Source: Orbilia blumenaviensis
Lineage: Eukaryota; Ascomycota; Orbiliomycetes; Orbiliales; Orbiliaceae
Direction: 5' to 3'
Length of the DNA stretch: 64,000 bases
NCBI GenBank assembly: GCA_036872755.1
Contig: JAVHNS010000005.1
Location: forward strand, 806,001-870,000
Under the pieces are notes generated by a model. That model was not told the DNA's origin and did no database searches. It worked only from the letters and a program-made list of their open reading frames with translations. Both the position numbers and the translations under genes were made by a program. Each line of letters opens with the position of its first letter. Positions within the stretch are counted from its first letter, which is position 1. Below are positions 45,638 through 56,780 of this stretch, one piece after another.

Positions 45638-45916
45638 ATGTGCTTCGGCTCATCCTCTAAGGGGGTGCAAGCCTACCCCAATGCTCGATATCACGGCAGC
45701 GGCAGCACAGCGAGCGGCTATCATTACGACAAGTATGCCGCACAGAAGGCTTATAAGAAGAAGAAGCGAGGGAAACACTATGGCGCGGCCGGCGATGGGA
45801 TCGGAGGATTTTTTGATGCATTTGGGGGAGGTGATGGCGGTGGAGGTGGTGGAGATGGAGGTGGAGGAGGCGGAGGCGGTGGTGGGGATGGTGGTGGTGG
45901 AGGTGGCGGATGTTAA
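45638..45916 (+). CDS. small glycine-rich protein beginning MCFGS
   Basis: Intronless, 92 residues. The N-terminus MCFGSSSKG, with Cys at position 2, suits palmitoylation. A Tyr/His/Lys middle (YHYDKYAAQKAYKKKKRGK) is strongly basic. The last 35 residues are Gly with periodic Asp (GGGD and GGGGG units), ending in Cys. The leader before the ATG is A/C-rich, as usual in fungal transcripts. The low complexity of the C-terminus leaves the frame otherwise unconstrained, but the Cys/Gly-start class of small fungal proteins is common. The function is unknown; a peripheral membrane or wall-associated protein is one reading. Confidence 0.65.
   Translation: MCFGSSSKGVQAYPNARYHGSGSTASGYHYDKYAAQKAYKKKKRGKHYGAAGDGIGGFFDAFGGGDGGGGGGDGGGGGGGGGGDGGGGGGGC
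45839..45910. repeat. GGT/GGA-rich simple sequence encoding Gly tract
   Basis: Imperfect GGTGGA/GGCGGT triplets, with G on the plus strand in long runs; it encodes the Gly/Asp tail of the small protein. Confidence 0.8.
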
Positions 45917-46422
45917 GTACAATACAACCACATTAAATTATTAAGCTTAGCTTACGCATATGCGGAGGGCTTCTTCTTTGTGAATTATATTATATTAATG
46001 GTCATGCTTCAGGATTCAAATGTTTTTCTTTGTAGACATTCTAGCACATTAATCCGAGAAGGCCTCGGTTCCTTAAGAAATATTTGAAAGTGTATCGGAT
46101 TTCTTAAAAGTCCAGTGCCAATTTAAGAATTATGTGTGAAAAGGCTTCGACATTCGCAAGGTTAAATGGATATGTACAATCTAGAATTTACAATCTTGCT
46201 TTATGTACAGAAATATTCAAAGTCAATCCCCTGGTAAAACCCCCCACAAGTCATCCTGATGGGTCATCCAACTGGATCTTTGCAGCAACTGCTGACTAGA
46301 AACAATGAAATGGCCATGAAGAAAATACAAGAAGTGAAAAAACTTTATGTCCTATCGTACTCCAGATCTGCTTTATTAGAGCTCCCCGGTCCGCTTAGAC
46401 TGAGACCCGAGGGTAACAGAAT
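45917..46422. other. intergenic space between convergent genes
   Basis: About 500 bp holding the 3' ends of the glycine-rich gene and the endoglucanase gene. No further signal. Confidence 0.5.
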
Positions 46423-48010
46423 TTACAAGAAAGACTCAAGAAGTGGGACGTAAATATCGACAGCACGGCCATTTGGTGGCTCGATGTTCTGGAAGTAGTC
46501 CTCTGGCCACCATGGACCAGCAGACCACCAAGTAGCACCGATCCAAGAATCGCTGTTCTTAAGAGCGCAGAGGAGACCTTCAACAGCGGCCTTGCAGACA
46601 TCGTTGGGGCCAGCACCGACTTCACCGAGGAAGCACCTGACACCGTTGTCCTCGCACCAGCGGGTAGCAGACTCAACTCTCTCAGCACCGACGGTCTCAG
46701 AGACACAGTCTTCGCTGGTACCGGAACCATCCTCATCGAGGTATTGGTGCATCTCTAAAGTAGCCGTTAGCATCGTCGCTTGTTTTAGCTAGGGTAGAGA
46801 AATTGTGACTTACCGTAGGCCATGTTGTTGCGTGGGTCAGTGAGGTACTTGAGCATGTCGTTGTTGTCAACCCAGTGCCAGGCACCGCTCCACATGTTAC
46901 CCTCAACGAGGATCAAGTTGCCAATATCGTTGGAACGGATGGCGGAGATACCAGCCTGGTTGAGCTGGAAGACAAGGCCGTTCTCCATATCGTGGTACTC
47001 GTTCATGAGATCGAAGATAACGTTCTCATTGAAGTTAGTCCAGGTAGAAAGAGCCTGCCAGAAGTTACCGAAGCCCTCAACATCATCGAGAATCTTGCCG
47101 TTGTATCGGCCAAAGTTGTGAACATCAATGACTGGTTAGGTCGTCATTAGTAGAGGTTCCTAAAATTAAGTGTTTTTTTTTGCTGTTGTTACTTACTGGC
47201 CTTACCACCGTTGGCGGTGATGTAGCTGATGGTTCCGTAGAGACCAGAGAGGTAGCCCTGGTCGTACTTGGAGGGGTCCTTAAGACCGGATGCTGGTGGA
47301 GCAGCACTGTATTCATTTTGATCAGAATGGTGGGTTGATAATAGATTTGGGGCGAATTCGCATATGCTTACCGCTCGAGCAAGATTGGGATACGGATAGC
47401 ATTGAATCCCTTGTCAAGGAAGTATTGGATACTCTCGTGAGTTGGCCAAGTGAAATCAGTTCCCAAGGTTCCGGGAATCTTGGTTCCGAACTCAGCACCA
47501 GCCTCGTTAACACCGAAGAGGTCGAAGGATCTGTCGTTGTTGCAGGTGGGGTTGGGGGTCTGAGTACATTCGCCATCGTGCACAGTGACGGTCTCAGTGA
47601 CGGTTTCGTACTCCCAGTTAGTGCTGGTGACAGTGGTGGTGTCACGGATGGTGGTGGTGGTGGTGACAGTGACAGTGACGGTGCTGCCGCCGCCGCCTCC
47701 ATTACCTCCTGGCAAGCACTGAGAGTAGTAGGGGTTGGAGCTATTGTTTCCAAGTTAGGTACTGTCCGTATTAGATTTTGGATTGCTAGAGTAGTTACTT
47801 ACTATGTGCAAGTCCATCCAGAGATACAGCTGGTTGGGCCGTTGTAGTTACTATTCCATGAATTAGTATACAAGTTAAATTTTAGATATCAAAAAGCGCA
47901 GCTAGATGGTTGACATACGCGCCACCACACTGTCCGTATCCTTGAGCTTGAGCAGAGGCTCGCTGGGTGAGGCCAGCAAGAGCCGCGAGAAGAACAAGAT
48001 CAGATTTCAT
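46423..48010 (-). CDS. secreted GH5 endoglucanase with N-terminal CBM1
   Basis: Six exons on the minus strand: 48010-47919, 47850-47803, 47740-47372, 47306-47197, 47131-46814, 46754-46423; 422 residues. Signal peptide MKSDLVLLAALAGLTQRASA. A CBM1 cellulose-binding domain is assembled from three exons: GYGQCGGANYNGPTSCISGW, then TCTYSNPYYSQC, with the four Cys and the aromatic face. A Gly stretch and an unusual Thr/Val linker (TVTVTVTTTTT) join it to the catalytic domain. Catalytic motifs are DLMNEYHDM (acid/base Glu about 251), MHQYLDED and FLGEVGAG (nucleophile Glu about 357). This is a GH5 subfamily-5 type cellulase like Trichoderma EGL2, hydrolysing beta-1,4-glucan outside the cell. A minus-strand TATATAAA lies about 120 bp upstream of the ATG. 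Carbon-catabolite and cellulose control is expected from the family but not shown. Confidence 0.95.
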
Positions 48011-51000
48011 CGTGAAGAGCCTGAGGGATGAGAAGTACTCGAAGGTGTCGGAGAAGAGTAGACCACTGCTGAGCGACGAGGCTTGAGGATGGAGAAGAAA
48101 GACGATACCTGGGAAGACAGAAGCCGTCCTTTATATACATCCACGAGGCATCTCGGTCGACAGGGGCGCCTGCTGCTGGAACCTTCATATCCATAGATGC
48201 GAAAATTGAATATGTTCACATTTTCCTGGATAGAATCGATACTTCGAGACAGACGGGCCTTGCAAATCCGGAATACGGCAATAGTGCCGGATCTTCGTGC
48301 CTGCACCGCGGGAAGGCCCAAGGGAAGTCATGAGGTCTGTCTTGCTTGATTGTCACCCAACGGGTTCAGTATAATGATTCTATCCGTAAAATTGGCATGG
48401 GCCAAGATCAATATCCCAATATGCTGCATTTGGAAAGCAAGGCCTCCAGGTCATATTGCGGGAATTTAGGAATTGACAAAGCCCGTGAAAACTGGTATTG
48501 TCTTTAGCACGTTGACAAAAGCCGATGGCGAGATCCAATATACCCGCTTCAATGGACTGGATTGCGACTAGGCCAAAACCATTGACGGATTCTAATCCCT
48601 TCATAAGACACTTTATTTCCAAATTAAGCCATCCGCCCAACCAAAGTGGGTTGAGACAGAGTTAGGCGTGAAAGTTTAAGCATGAGTGCGGGCTTGGGAT
48701 CTCAAGAAATCGCCTCACGACGTTGAAGTCCCACTCGTTCGCTAGCAAACGATGACGAAGGGTTAGCGGATCATCGGGCAGATCGATAGGGATAAGATTA
48801 AAGCTTAGATTTATAGACAGCGACTCTGACAGGGTTAACCTTGTATCGTGCATTAATCCAGCCTTCTCGAAGCCTGTAGAGCACCAACAGTATGGTGCTA
48901 GTTCTCAGCGGACGTATGCTCTCCGATTCTAGACAACTAATATGCAGATCCCGTCAGGAATGCATAAGGCCCCTACACGTCAAATTGTTAATAGTTCTTT
49001 CAATGCATTCATGGTATCTGATCAATGTCTATACAGTAAGAATCTCTAGATTTCAGATTGGCAAAAGAATTTAGCATCAATGTCAGCCTCCCTTGAAGCT
49101 CACCTGATACAATCTGGGTGATTACAATTTGCCTCTAGCACTTTCCATTATCATCTCATGTTATACCAGATATAATCCGGCCCGGTTTAAGGCCACTAAT
49201 ATAGAGAAAGCGTCATCTCAGTGGCTGGAAACATAAATGCCCAGGATTTGCTCCGTGGTGTGGCTCAAGAGTCCTGACATTATTCCGAAGCTCACGACAC
49301 TAGTCATTTATAATCGGCTATAGTGACATGACATCGGTGTGAATTGTCATAACCATTTTTATTAAGCTAGCTGTACACCCCACTTTCCGGCCGCTACAGT
49401 TAGCTAATCCGATCCCAGCAAATGCAAAGACCCTCGTCGGAATCAGCTTACGCCAACAGTCGGGACCGGAACTTTTCCTGTCAGGGATCTTTCTAGCCTG
49501 CGAAAAAGCCAGTATTGCGGGGTGCCCCATTTTGATCTGCTGATAACGAGAGGATACGCCACACGGACGCCCATCTATTCCCATGCCTGAAGAAATATTT
49601 TGAAACAATTCCTATCATGGTAAACAACTTACTATTCATTTGGATAATTTGCTATCTAGCGCGCTCTATATACTTTTAATTAGAAATCGAGCTGAACAAA
49701 TGTACCTATTTGTGTACTCGACAGTAATTGCCTGAGGGTTTTCGAATAAAACCTCAAGGCCTACATATTATGATTGAAAATATCTAACTAGCACGAAGGC
49801 AACGATTTCCGGCTGAATAGATTTGGCCTATGCTGCCCCCGCTTCTCCTTCTTTGAAAATGGCTCTACGGGATATTCGCACGAATAACGAGTAAACCAAA
49901 AAACAACTATCGCACAAGGCCGGTGCTGAGATTCGGCAAACGGTATAGCCGCAGTTAAGCTTGCTCCAAAAAAGGCTTGTGGTAAAGGAAATTTGTGGGG
50001 AACCCCAACTTGCAACTATTTTAGCCATTTTACAATAAAGACGCATGAAGGTATGTATAAAAGTCCCCTATCAATTTTAAAAAGAGTCAGGCAAAATACA
50101 TAGCTGGCTCCACTCACCGTCAAATGTAAACGAAGGGAGAAGCGGAGAAGAGGAGACATATAAGCGAAAGGGAAAAAAGAGCGTTATAAAAACGACCTGG
50201 GGCGGACAAGCGGACTCATGCATTTTGTTGGGTGTCGTTAGCAGATGTCGGCTATTTTCAACATCAATATATCCACACCCCAGATCCCAGACTGACAGGC
50301 ATCCCCTAATAAATTGTCAATTGATTCTGGAATATCTAGAGGTTGTTATATGCGGACTGCGGAAGCAGGTACCGTCTATACGAGAAATTTTGTGTGCGAA
50401 ATGTCTGAATATCGGAGGGCAAACCCGTAATAGCCAACTCGCTGCTGGCAATTCGTTCATGATAGATGCTATATTCTAAAAGAGTTATGCTCTGTGTAGT
50501 GTTGTAATACGAGATTCTGAAGGAAAAGAATGGCTCGCCGCCAAGCCTGCATACCGCCAATTCACATTTTCCAAGGAGCGTAGCACTGCATTGACCCGTG
50601 CTGGCGAATTTTGGGGATCCCAAGATCGCTTGAACGCTTAACTGCTTGGTAAACTTGGATCTGTTAACCACAATCTCGTCGACCCCGCAGCCCGACTTAG
50701 AAGTAACAGCGACAATCCTCGAGCGTCATTGTACGCGAGGTCATGGAGACAATTTTTGAATATACATTTTAAAATAGACGGGTCGATCATCCACTATACA
50801 CAAAACGTATATATATCTACAATAGACTTTCCACGTGTAGCTGTCGATTTTTAAAATCCCAACCGGGCCCATTGGGTGCGACGCTACTTCAACTTACAGT
50901 TCGCCGCTCCCTCGTCTATCGACCGCGTAAAAAAACGTGGATGGCGATCAAACATACTCGGAGGGATGCTTTCACAGTACTTGGGAGGGAAGGACCTTCT

Positions 51001-51353
51001 TGTTCCGTTTTGTTAGTGGTTGCCACCAACGTCAACGGCTAAATTGCCAGCAGTCCATGTTCGGATAGAATGACAAGGCTATTGCATTTTACAGCGTGAA
51101 ACCATGCAAATGTTAGTCTATTCCAATGCATGAGCCATATATGCGACTGGGCACCGGGAAACCAGCGCAGTACTACAGGCTGTATGGAATATATTCTGTG
51201 GCGTATTCCTTCATCATTTAGTTTTAATACCTGGATATCGATACTTATAAAACGGTGTGATATGATGTTCATTATGGTACAGGCAAGCTATTTACGGATC
51301 AATATATGAGAGCTTGCACACGCCATATCGACTAGAAAATTTTCTCTGAGAGC
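48011..51353. other. gene-free region
   Basis: About 3.3 kb without a supportable gene: endoglucanase promoter at the left, PNGase 3' end at the right. Scattered frames of 60-110 codons have no ATG or no resemblance to any family. Confidence 0.5.
48129..48136 (-). promoter_or_regulatory. TATA box of endoglucanase gene
   Basis: TATATAAA on the minus strand, 119-126 bp before the start codon, a good core-promoter position. Confidence 0.55.
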
Positions 51354-53440
51354 CTATGCACTGGGGTCTGAATCTTTCGCGGGACATATGCCTTCGCTTT
51401 TCCGATGTGGTAGGCGAGGGCAAATGAGCTCCCCTTTCGCAATTTCTACTTCTCGCGATTCTCTGTCGTCTGAATTGAGGCCGTAAGATGTAGATTGCTT
51501 TACCGGGACGCCATTTATGCTCTGGAAATCGCTAGTAACGCGTGCGTATACGCTACGAGCATTTCTTTCATATTTCTTAACTGTTCTTTCAGTGGTAAAT
51601 GAATCTGCACCAATTTCATAGCTGTAGCCCTGACGGGACGCGCCCTCTATCCAGCTTGTTTTGTTGCTTCCTGCTGCCGCCGAGAAGTATGAAGCCTCGT
51701 CGTCAAGATATCTACGATCTTTGAATTCGTTAAGCCCTAGCAGCTTTCTCGAGAGGCTGTTCAGAGAGAACATGGATTTGTCCGTGAGAAGTGTTGATTC
51801 CGGCCCGTGATTCAAGTAACTGCTCTTGACTTTGCCATGTAAAAAGAAGCTTTTGTCTGCGTAGGGAACAAAGTCTAGGTCCATATGGAAGAAAAAACCC
51901 AACTCCCGAAGCGGAGCCCACCCACTTCCTTGAAAGATCTGGGAACCCGGAAAAACCCTGGTTTCTTGTTCGAGCTTATAACTTTCAGCGGCGTGAGTAT
52001 CCGCCTGAAGCGTCTGGTTATTTCCGTTGGCGTAGAATGTACCATCTACGACGTAGGTTTGATATCGCTGCCACCACAAACGCCCACCCGGTGAATCTCG
52101 AGATATCAATGTTTTGCGGCGTACTGATGTTTGGTAATTGACGAACCGGCTATCACCTGTGCCATCAATCGTCCAACTTACACTAACTTCTTGTGATACT
52201 TCTACGGAGTATTGGGAAGCGTCTATCTCCGGTGCCTCGGGGTCCGTCCAGAAGAAGGCTCTCCCGCTAACATACCAGTTCTGGCCTATACCTCCACCAA
52301 TCTCTGGACGGCTCCCAACACTGTGCAAACCCTCCACCCTCAGTTCAACGACTGCGCTCGTCTTTCCGGCGACGAACGGAGTAATGTCGATATCAGCCTC
52401 CCATAGATCGTAGGCGTGGGGGCACACGATAGGTTTCCAAAGACCTGGATTGATACCCCCTGTGTAGACGGTAGGCACTGGAACGATGGCATCAACCATG
52501 ATCCCGTCCACATATACTTGTACCTCCCGATAGGGCGAATGACCCAGCAGGGTGTTATCGGGGAAAGAGTCGACAAGTTCTTCCGGTACGTTTGTGTACC
52601 AGAACTCCTCTTCTGCGTTTCCACTAGCTATGATGGAAAGTTTTGCCGCTTTGACGTTTTTAGGAACAGAGATGCTAGTCTCTGCGATATCATTGGGCAA
52701 GGTGAAGTGACTTGGTTGGCCATTTGATCCTTGCATCCTGGAAATCGGTACAATGACATCGGCCACTTTTTGCTGAGGGGGAAGGTCCAGGTTAAAGTAA
52801 TGGGCGGTCAGGGTTACAGTGAATGTACCCGTCAGGATGTCGGTGACCATGTTCCCCATATCAAAAATAATCGTTCCGTTCTTTCTCAATAGCGTGCTGA
52901 ACTTTGTCACATCCTTGGTATACTGGAAGGAAATACCGCTCGGGATTGGCTCCGCAGTGCTTGTCCGCCAGATCTCGGTATCATCAAAGAATAGAAATGC
53001 AAGGCGGTCATACTGACGGCCTTTGCTAGTAGTGTAAAGGTGAAAGTAGACTGTATTCCATTCGCAGGATGAAGGAGGAGGGGTATACTGAGCCACGCCT
53101 GGTTTTCCGTATGAATTTATGAATTCATGTTGTAGAACTGAAGATGAACATGCTTCGCCACTAAAGTCGTCATGCGGGCTGGTGGTGTTGGACAAAGGAA
53201 CAAGCGGGGGCTTGTATAGTTGAAAGAACTCAGTCAAGCCCTCATCAACGCTGGGCAAGATCTGATATTGCTCGGGGTAGGAGGCCTGGAAACCTAATGA
53301 GAGAATAGGGAGTAATACTAATCCCCATGTCGTAGCTATCCTCTATTGCGTTAGTTAAAGGTGCTGGTATCTGGTCATATAGTTGGGGATTTACCTTGAT
53401 ATAAACCAAAACCTCTTGGTAAAGTTCGTCTATGGGCCAT
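51354..53440 (-). CDS. PNGase A-type peptide N-glycosidase (secreted)
   Basis: Two exons on the minus strand, 53440-53395 and 53335-51354 (59-bp intron, GTAAAT, ACTAAC branch, GATAG); 675 residues. The splice gives MAHRRTLPRGFGLYQ joined to ATTWGLVLLPILSLGFQAS, a good signal peptide. The mature protein begins with LTEFFQLYKPPLVP and carries PNGase A hallmarks: SYGKPGVAQYTPPP, TTSKGRQYDRLAFLFFDDTE, WRTSTAEPIPSGI, TIIFDMGNMVTDILTGTF and HSPYREVQVYVDGI. The enzyme hydrolyses the Asn-GlcNAc amide bond of N-glycoproteins in the secretory pathway or outside the cell (plant almond and fungal PNGase At class, not cytosolic Png1). Length fits the family. A larger open frame upstream (to 53844) has no ATG and is not needed once this intron is used. 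Confidence 0.9.
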
Positions 53441-54046
53441 TTTTGGAGTTTGAGCCTTGTAGGTGAGCCAAGGACAATAAGAATCGGGGACACTCTGATG
53501 TATGATGGGACGGGAGGCTGGTTTACGACTATCTTATCGATCCTCCGCTGATGTGGCAGGCTGGGGGTGCACTGGAATGGGAACTTCCGGCAATGGCTAG
53601 TCTCGTCGCACCATTTGATAGTTACCCGCCTATCAATTGAGCCCAATCGAAAGTTCCCCTTTCTCTCTTCAGGCAAGTCGAGATATCTAATTGAGCATGT
53701 GCGATGCTTAATATGGGTTCGCGTTCGCGAATCGGGGCGTGTACCCCTTGGCTTCAAATCCCAACAGTACCAACACAAATATTCTGCGTTGTGAGGAAAA
53801 AACCATACCAATTGGCGAGGTATATCTACTGCTTGGTAAACCACCCAAGAATTTAGTTCAAGAAGTTTTCAAAAGTAAAGCCTGATGGTCGTAGTATATA
53901 CTGAGATATGTGACTTAGGACTAATAATCCAGTAATTAGACGTAGATATACAGTGTCTCATGGCGGCGAGACCCAGCTCCCAAACTCTGTGCACCGTCGG
54001 TTCGGCTAAGTTGATAGCATTAGCATGTGTGCACCTTTAAATTTTC
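53441..54046. other. intergenic space
   Basis: About 600 bp upstream of the PNGase gene and downstream of the small polytopic membrane protein. It holds an open minus frame without ATG, judged non-coding. Confidence 0.5.
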
Positions 54047-54713
54047 TCATCCACCCCTCATCAATTGAGCTCCTACAACAGGGGTCTCGTCGACGATTGT
54101 GCTCTTGTCAACCATCACAACTACTATCGCTAGCATCCCTAAGACTAACACTGAGAAAGCCGCCTCTGGTGTAAATTCTTCTAAAAACCACGTAACATAC
54201 CTCCACCTTCCCGGAGCCCCACTGGAAGCAACCTGTTGGATTGGCGTGTTGGGGAATTTTAGTGCGTTGATAAGGCAGTACAATAATAGGGCGAACCCTG
54301 TTAATGTGATTCCAAGGGATATTGCAAACAAATCCCTCCGTTTCCTACCATCGAATTGAAGTGCCCAGACGAATAGAAATATCCAGAGTATAAACGTTAC
54401 AACGGATACCAGCATCGAATAGCCACGGAGGCGGGCTTTCTGTGGAAGTTGTGACCAATTGGTTATGATTCCCGCTATAGACCCCCACCAAACGTTGTCA
54501 GGGCCGTGTCTTCGAAATATCAATCCGTATCGCAGGGTTATTAATAACAGGGTGTGCCCACTTACCGATTTCAGTAACAGACGTTGTCAGAGAGAACCAC
54601 AGACATTGAAGTAGCATCCATGGCGCCTTGATTAGACATTCTCCCGCATTCCACAGGTTGCCACGCACGTGTTCTAATCGATTGCTTCTGACAGCAACCG
54701 CCTCGGCGGACAT
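54047..54713 (-). CDS. small polytopic membrane protein
   Basis: Two exons on the minus strand, 54713-54566 and 54474-54047; 191 residues. The phase-1 join uses GTAAGT and CTATAG and yields VTEIAGIITNWSQL. At least three hydrophobic helices are visible: YSMLVSVVTFILWIFLFVWAL, FAISLGITLTGFALLLYCLI and AAFSVLVLGMLAIVVVMV, plus an amphipathic N-terminal part with Trp/Leu (APWMLLQCLWFSL). I recognise no named family, though fungal 'MARVEL-like' and other small tetraspan proteins have this layout. Charged loops and the acidic tail suggest a plasma-membrane or vesicle protein. Tandem with PNGase on the same strand, 607 bp apart; no functional link is evident. Confidence 0.7.
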
Positions 54714-55095
54714 CGATCAATTGAACCCCCAGGTCTTGAGTCTTTTTTTGCTTCCCGGCGCAGAGCAGTCCATTTGGACGTCTTTTCTGCTGGTGGGGTT
54801 TGAAGCAATGTGAATCTTGCAATTGTGATTCGATGCGCTGGCAATGCAAGGTGATATGGCCGGCAGGTGTATATATCCCGCCCGGCGATAATGTCAAGGT
54901 CGGGAAGCCGACCGGCTTGAATATTAAATCACAACGGTTCTCTGAAGCTCCAATGGTCACGAAGGTCCTACCATTTTTTTTTCACAATCTCAATTCACCT
55001 CAAACCAGCTTATCTCGAAATTTAATTCTCATTCCCTTTTTGTTGCATTTTTGCGACTGAGCACCAAAATTGTGTTGACAAGATGAATCGTTATA
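54714..55095. other. intergenic space between divergent genes
   Basis: About 380 bp separating the membrane-protein start (-) and the Cys-containing protein start (+). Contains a T-run at 54974-54981. Nothing else seen. Confidence 0.45.
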
Positions 55096-55871
55096 ATGTT
55101 CTGCCAATGGCAGTAAATCGGTTCAGGCGTTCGAACATAAGCTCGCATGAGCTGCAGAATCTCGTAAATACCCTAAACTTCTTTGGTATATCTTACTAAG
55201 TGGCAATATCTGGAAGACTAACATTATTTCGGGTATCTCTAAAGCCTACGAAGAAAGCCCCACCAGCAGAGAAGACGTGCTACTTCGTCGTTTTCAAATA
55301 TCTTGCCTGTGACGGCTACCAGAACGGACACGGAAAGGGCATCCCAAAGACGACCTGCACAGATGTCCTTTGTAAGCCAAAAATCGAGAGCGTTCCCGGA
55401 TTTTGCCCAGAGTGTATCGCCATCTCTATGCGAGACGATTCCAGTATCGAAAGCAAAAGGAAAGCGAGGAAGAGGAGACAGGCCTACAATAAATTAAACT
55501 CAGCAGCAGTTGAGACTACACTGGACAGAAGTCCAAGAAATAAATACGACGAAGCTACACGGCGCGACCAGAAGGCACGGGAAACGGATACACAGCGGAC
55601 AGAAATAAAATCAGTGCCACTCAAGCGAACAAACACCTCTTCGACACGACGGAGTGGAGATTCGAGTTCTTCGGACTCGGGGTTTGGGGGTTATGAGAGT
55701 AGTGGTAGGATCCGTAGGCCTTCTCATTCATACGGAGGCTACTCTATCAAAGAAAATACGACAGAAAAGAACCGACGGAAGCCCGTTCATGATTCTGATG
55801 AGGAAGCCGACCGTCACTGGAGCCCCAAACCATCTTCTGGCGGCTTTAAGGCACTGTTTAAAAGGCAGTAG
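55096..55871 (+). CDS. small Cys-containing protein with Ser/Arg-rich tail
   Basis: Two-exon model, 55096-55112 and 55217-55871; 223 residues. The 17-nt first exon (ATG at 55096, donor GTAAAT) is a weak call, made because the frame at 55200 has no ATG and starts right after a stop. The spliced N-terminus is MFCQWQLTLFRVSLK, then a Cys-rich block (CYFVVFKYLACDGYQ, TTCTDVLC, GFCPEC) with seven Cys in about 55 residues. The remainder is basic and disordered (Lys/Arg/Ser-rich) with low-complexity Ser (RSGDSSSSDSGFGGYESSG) and an end FKALFKRQ. The Cys spacing suggests a small metal-binding or disulfide module as seen in many lineage-specific fungal proteins. I recognise no named domain. A second, shorter Cys-rich gene follows 500 bp downstream. 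Confidence 0.55.
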
Positions 55872-56371
55872 CCTAAGTGTACTAATTTTTATTTTTTAAA
55901 AAATTTTTTATTTCTTTTTATTTTTTCTGCTGTGGATGGCTGTATGCTGCGCATACACTAACTTCATTATTCATTTCTGCCATTTGCATAGCGAGGCGCA
56001 CAACGTCTGGGAGGCTGGAGTTTGGCTCGGAGTACCTTGCGAGTTTATTTCTTTGGAACTATTTTTCTTTGAAACTATTTAATGTTTCTTGATCCTTCTG
56101 GTTTTAGGATATGTATCAGCGGCACAATGTTGACCATTGCATGTTACCAACACTTAGAAACTTACCATACTCTAGGAACATTATAATATTACATGTATGT
56201 ATACGTGGGTGTATGTCATAAAGTCCTATATTCAGCACCATCGCTTTACTTTACATTCAGCGGCGTTCTTCGAGGCTACATTGCTTTATTCAACCGTCCC
56301 TTCATCGAACACGTGCGCAGAGGTACCAAACTTCTACATCAAATACCTGAGACTCAAAGAACTTCTATAGC
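55872..56371. other. intergenic space with T/A tract
   Basis: About 500 bp; a T/A-rich tract at about 55889-55927 right after the stop codon probably belongs to the transcript end. No coding signal. Confidence 0.45.
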
Positions 56372-56614
56372 ATGTGCGGACCAACGCAGTGTGTCTACAG
56401 TTGCGGCTTCAAGGAGCTCGGCCCGGCTGGCGCATTTGTCGATTGTGGTGATCCAGGCTGCATGGATAGATCCCAACTTTACCCACACTACCTCAAAGTC
56501 TATTGCGGTACTTGCAAACGATGTAAAATAAGACGGAAAATACAGGATTTGGAAGATGAGGGTAAAGGATTTGGCGGAAAAGAAGGATATGGGGGATATG
56601 AACGGACCAAGTAG
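56372..56614 (+). CDS. small Cys-rich protein beginning MCGP
   Basis: Intronless, 80 residues. Eight Cys: MCGPTQCVYSCG, DCGDPGCMD and YCGTCKRCKIRR. The C-terminal third is charged and then Gly/Tyr-rich (GGKEGYGGYERTK). The pattern CxxCxxC with basic residues suggests zinc binding. There is no signal peptide, so it is likely cytosolic or nuclear. The N-terminal MC resembles the glycine-rich protein at 45638 and the Cys-containing protein at 55096. The length is modest, but codon structure and Cys clustering make it a better candidate than the shadow frames around it. Confidence 0.6.
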   Translation: MCGPTQCVYSCGFKELGPAGAFVDCGDPGCMDRSQLYPHYLKVYCGTCKRCKIRRKIQDLEDEGKGFGGKEGYGGYERTK

Positions 56615-56780
56615 AGGCAAGCCCTTTATGTTATTCCATCTAGTTTTATCTCCCACTTTCGATTTAGCTTAGGCTTAGCAGAAGTCTTGCTGTATCTAAC
56701 ATAATGCCAGGGGTATCTCATTTTCTTTTGCAAAAACTTGTGAAGCATCTATAAACACTGACGCCCAATGACCAATATTC

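Noticed and set aside
53245..53844. 199-codon minus-strand frame upstream of PNGase
   Set aside because: No ATG in the frame; the PNGase start is explained by a short exon at 53440 in another frame and a 59-bp intron.
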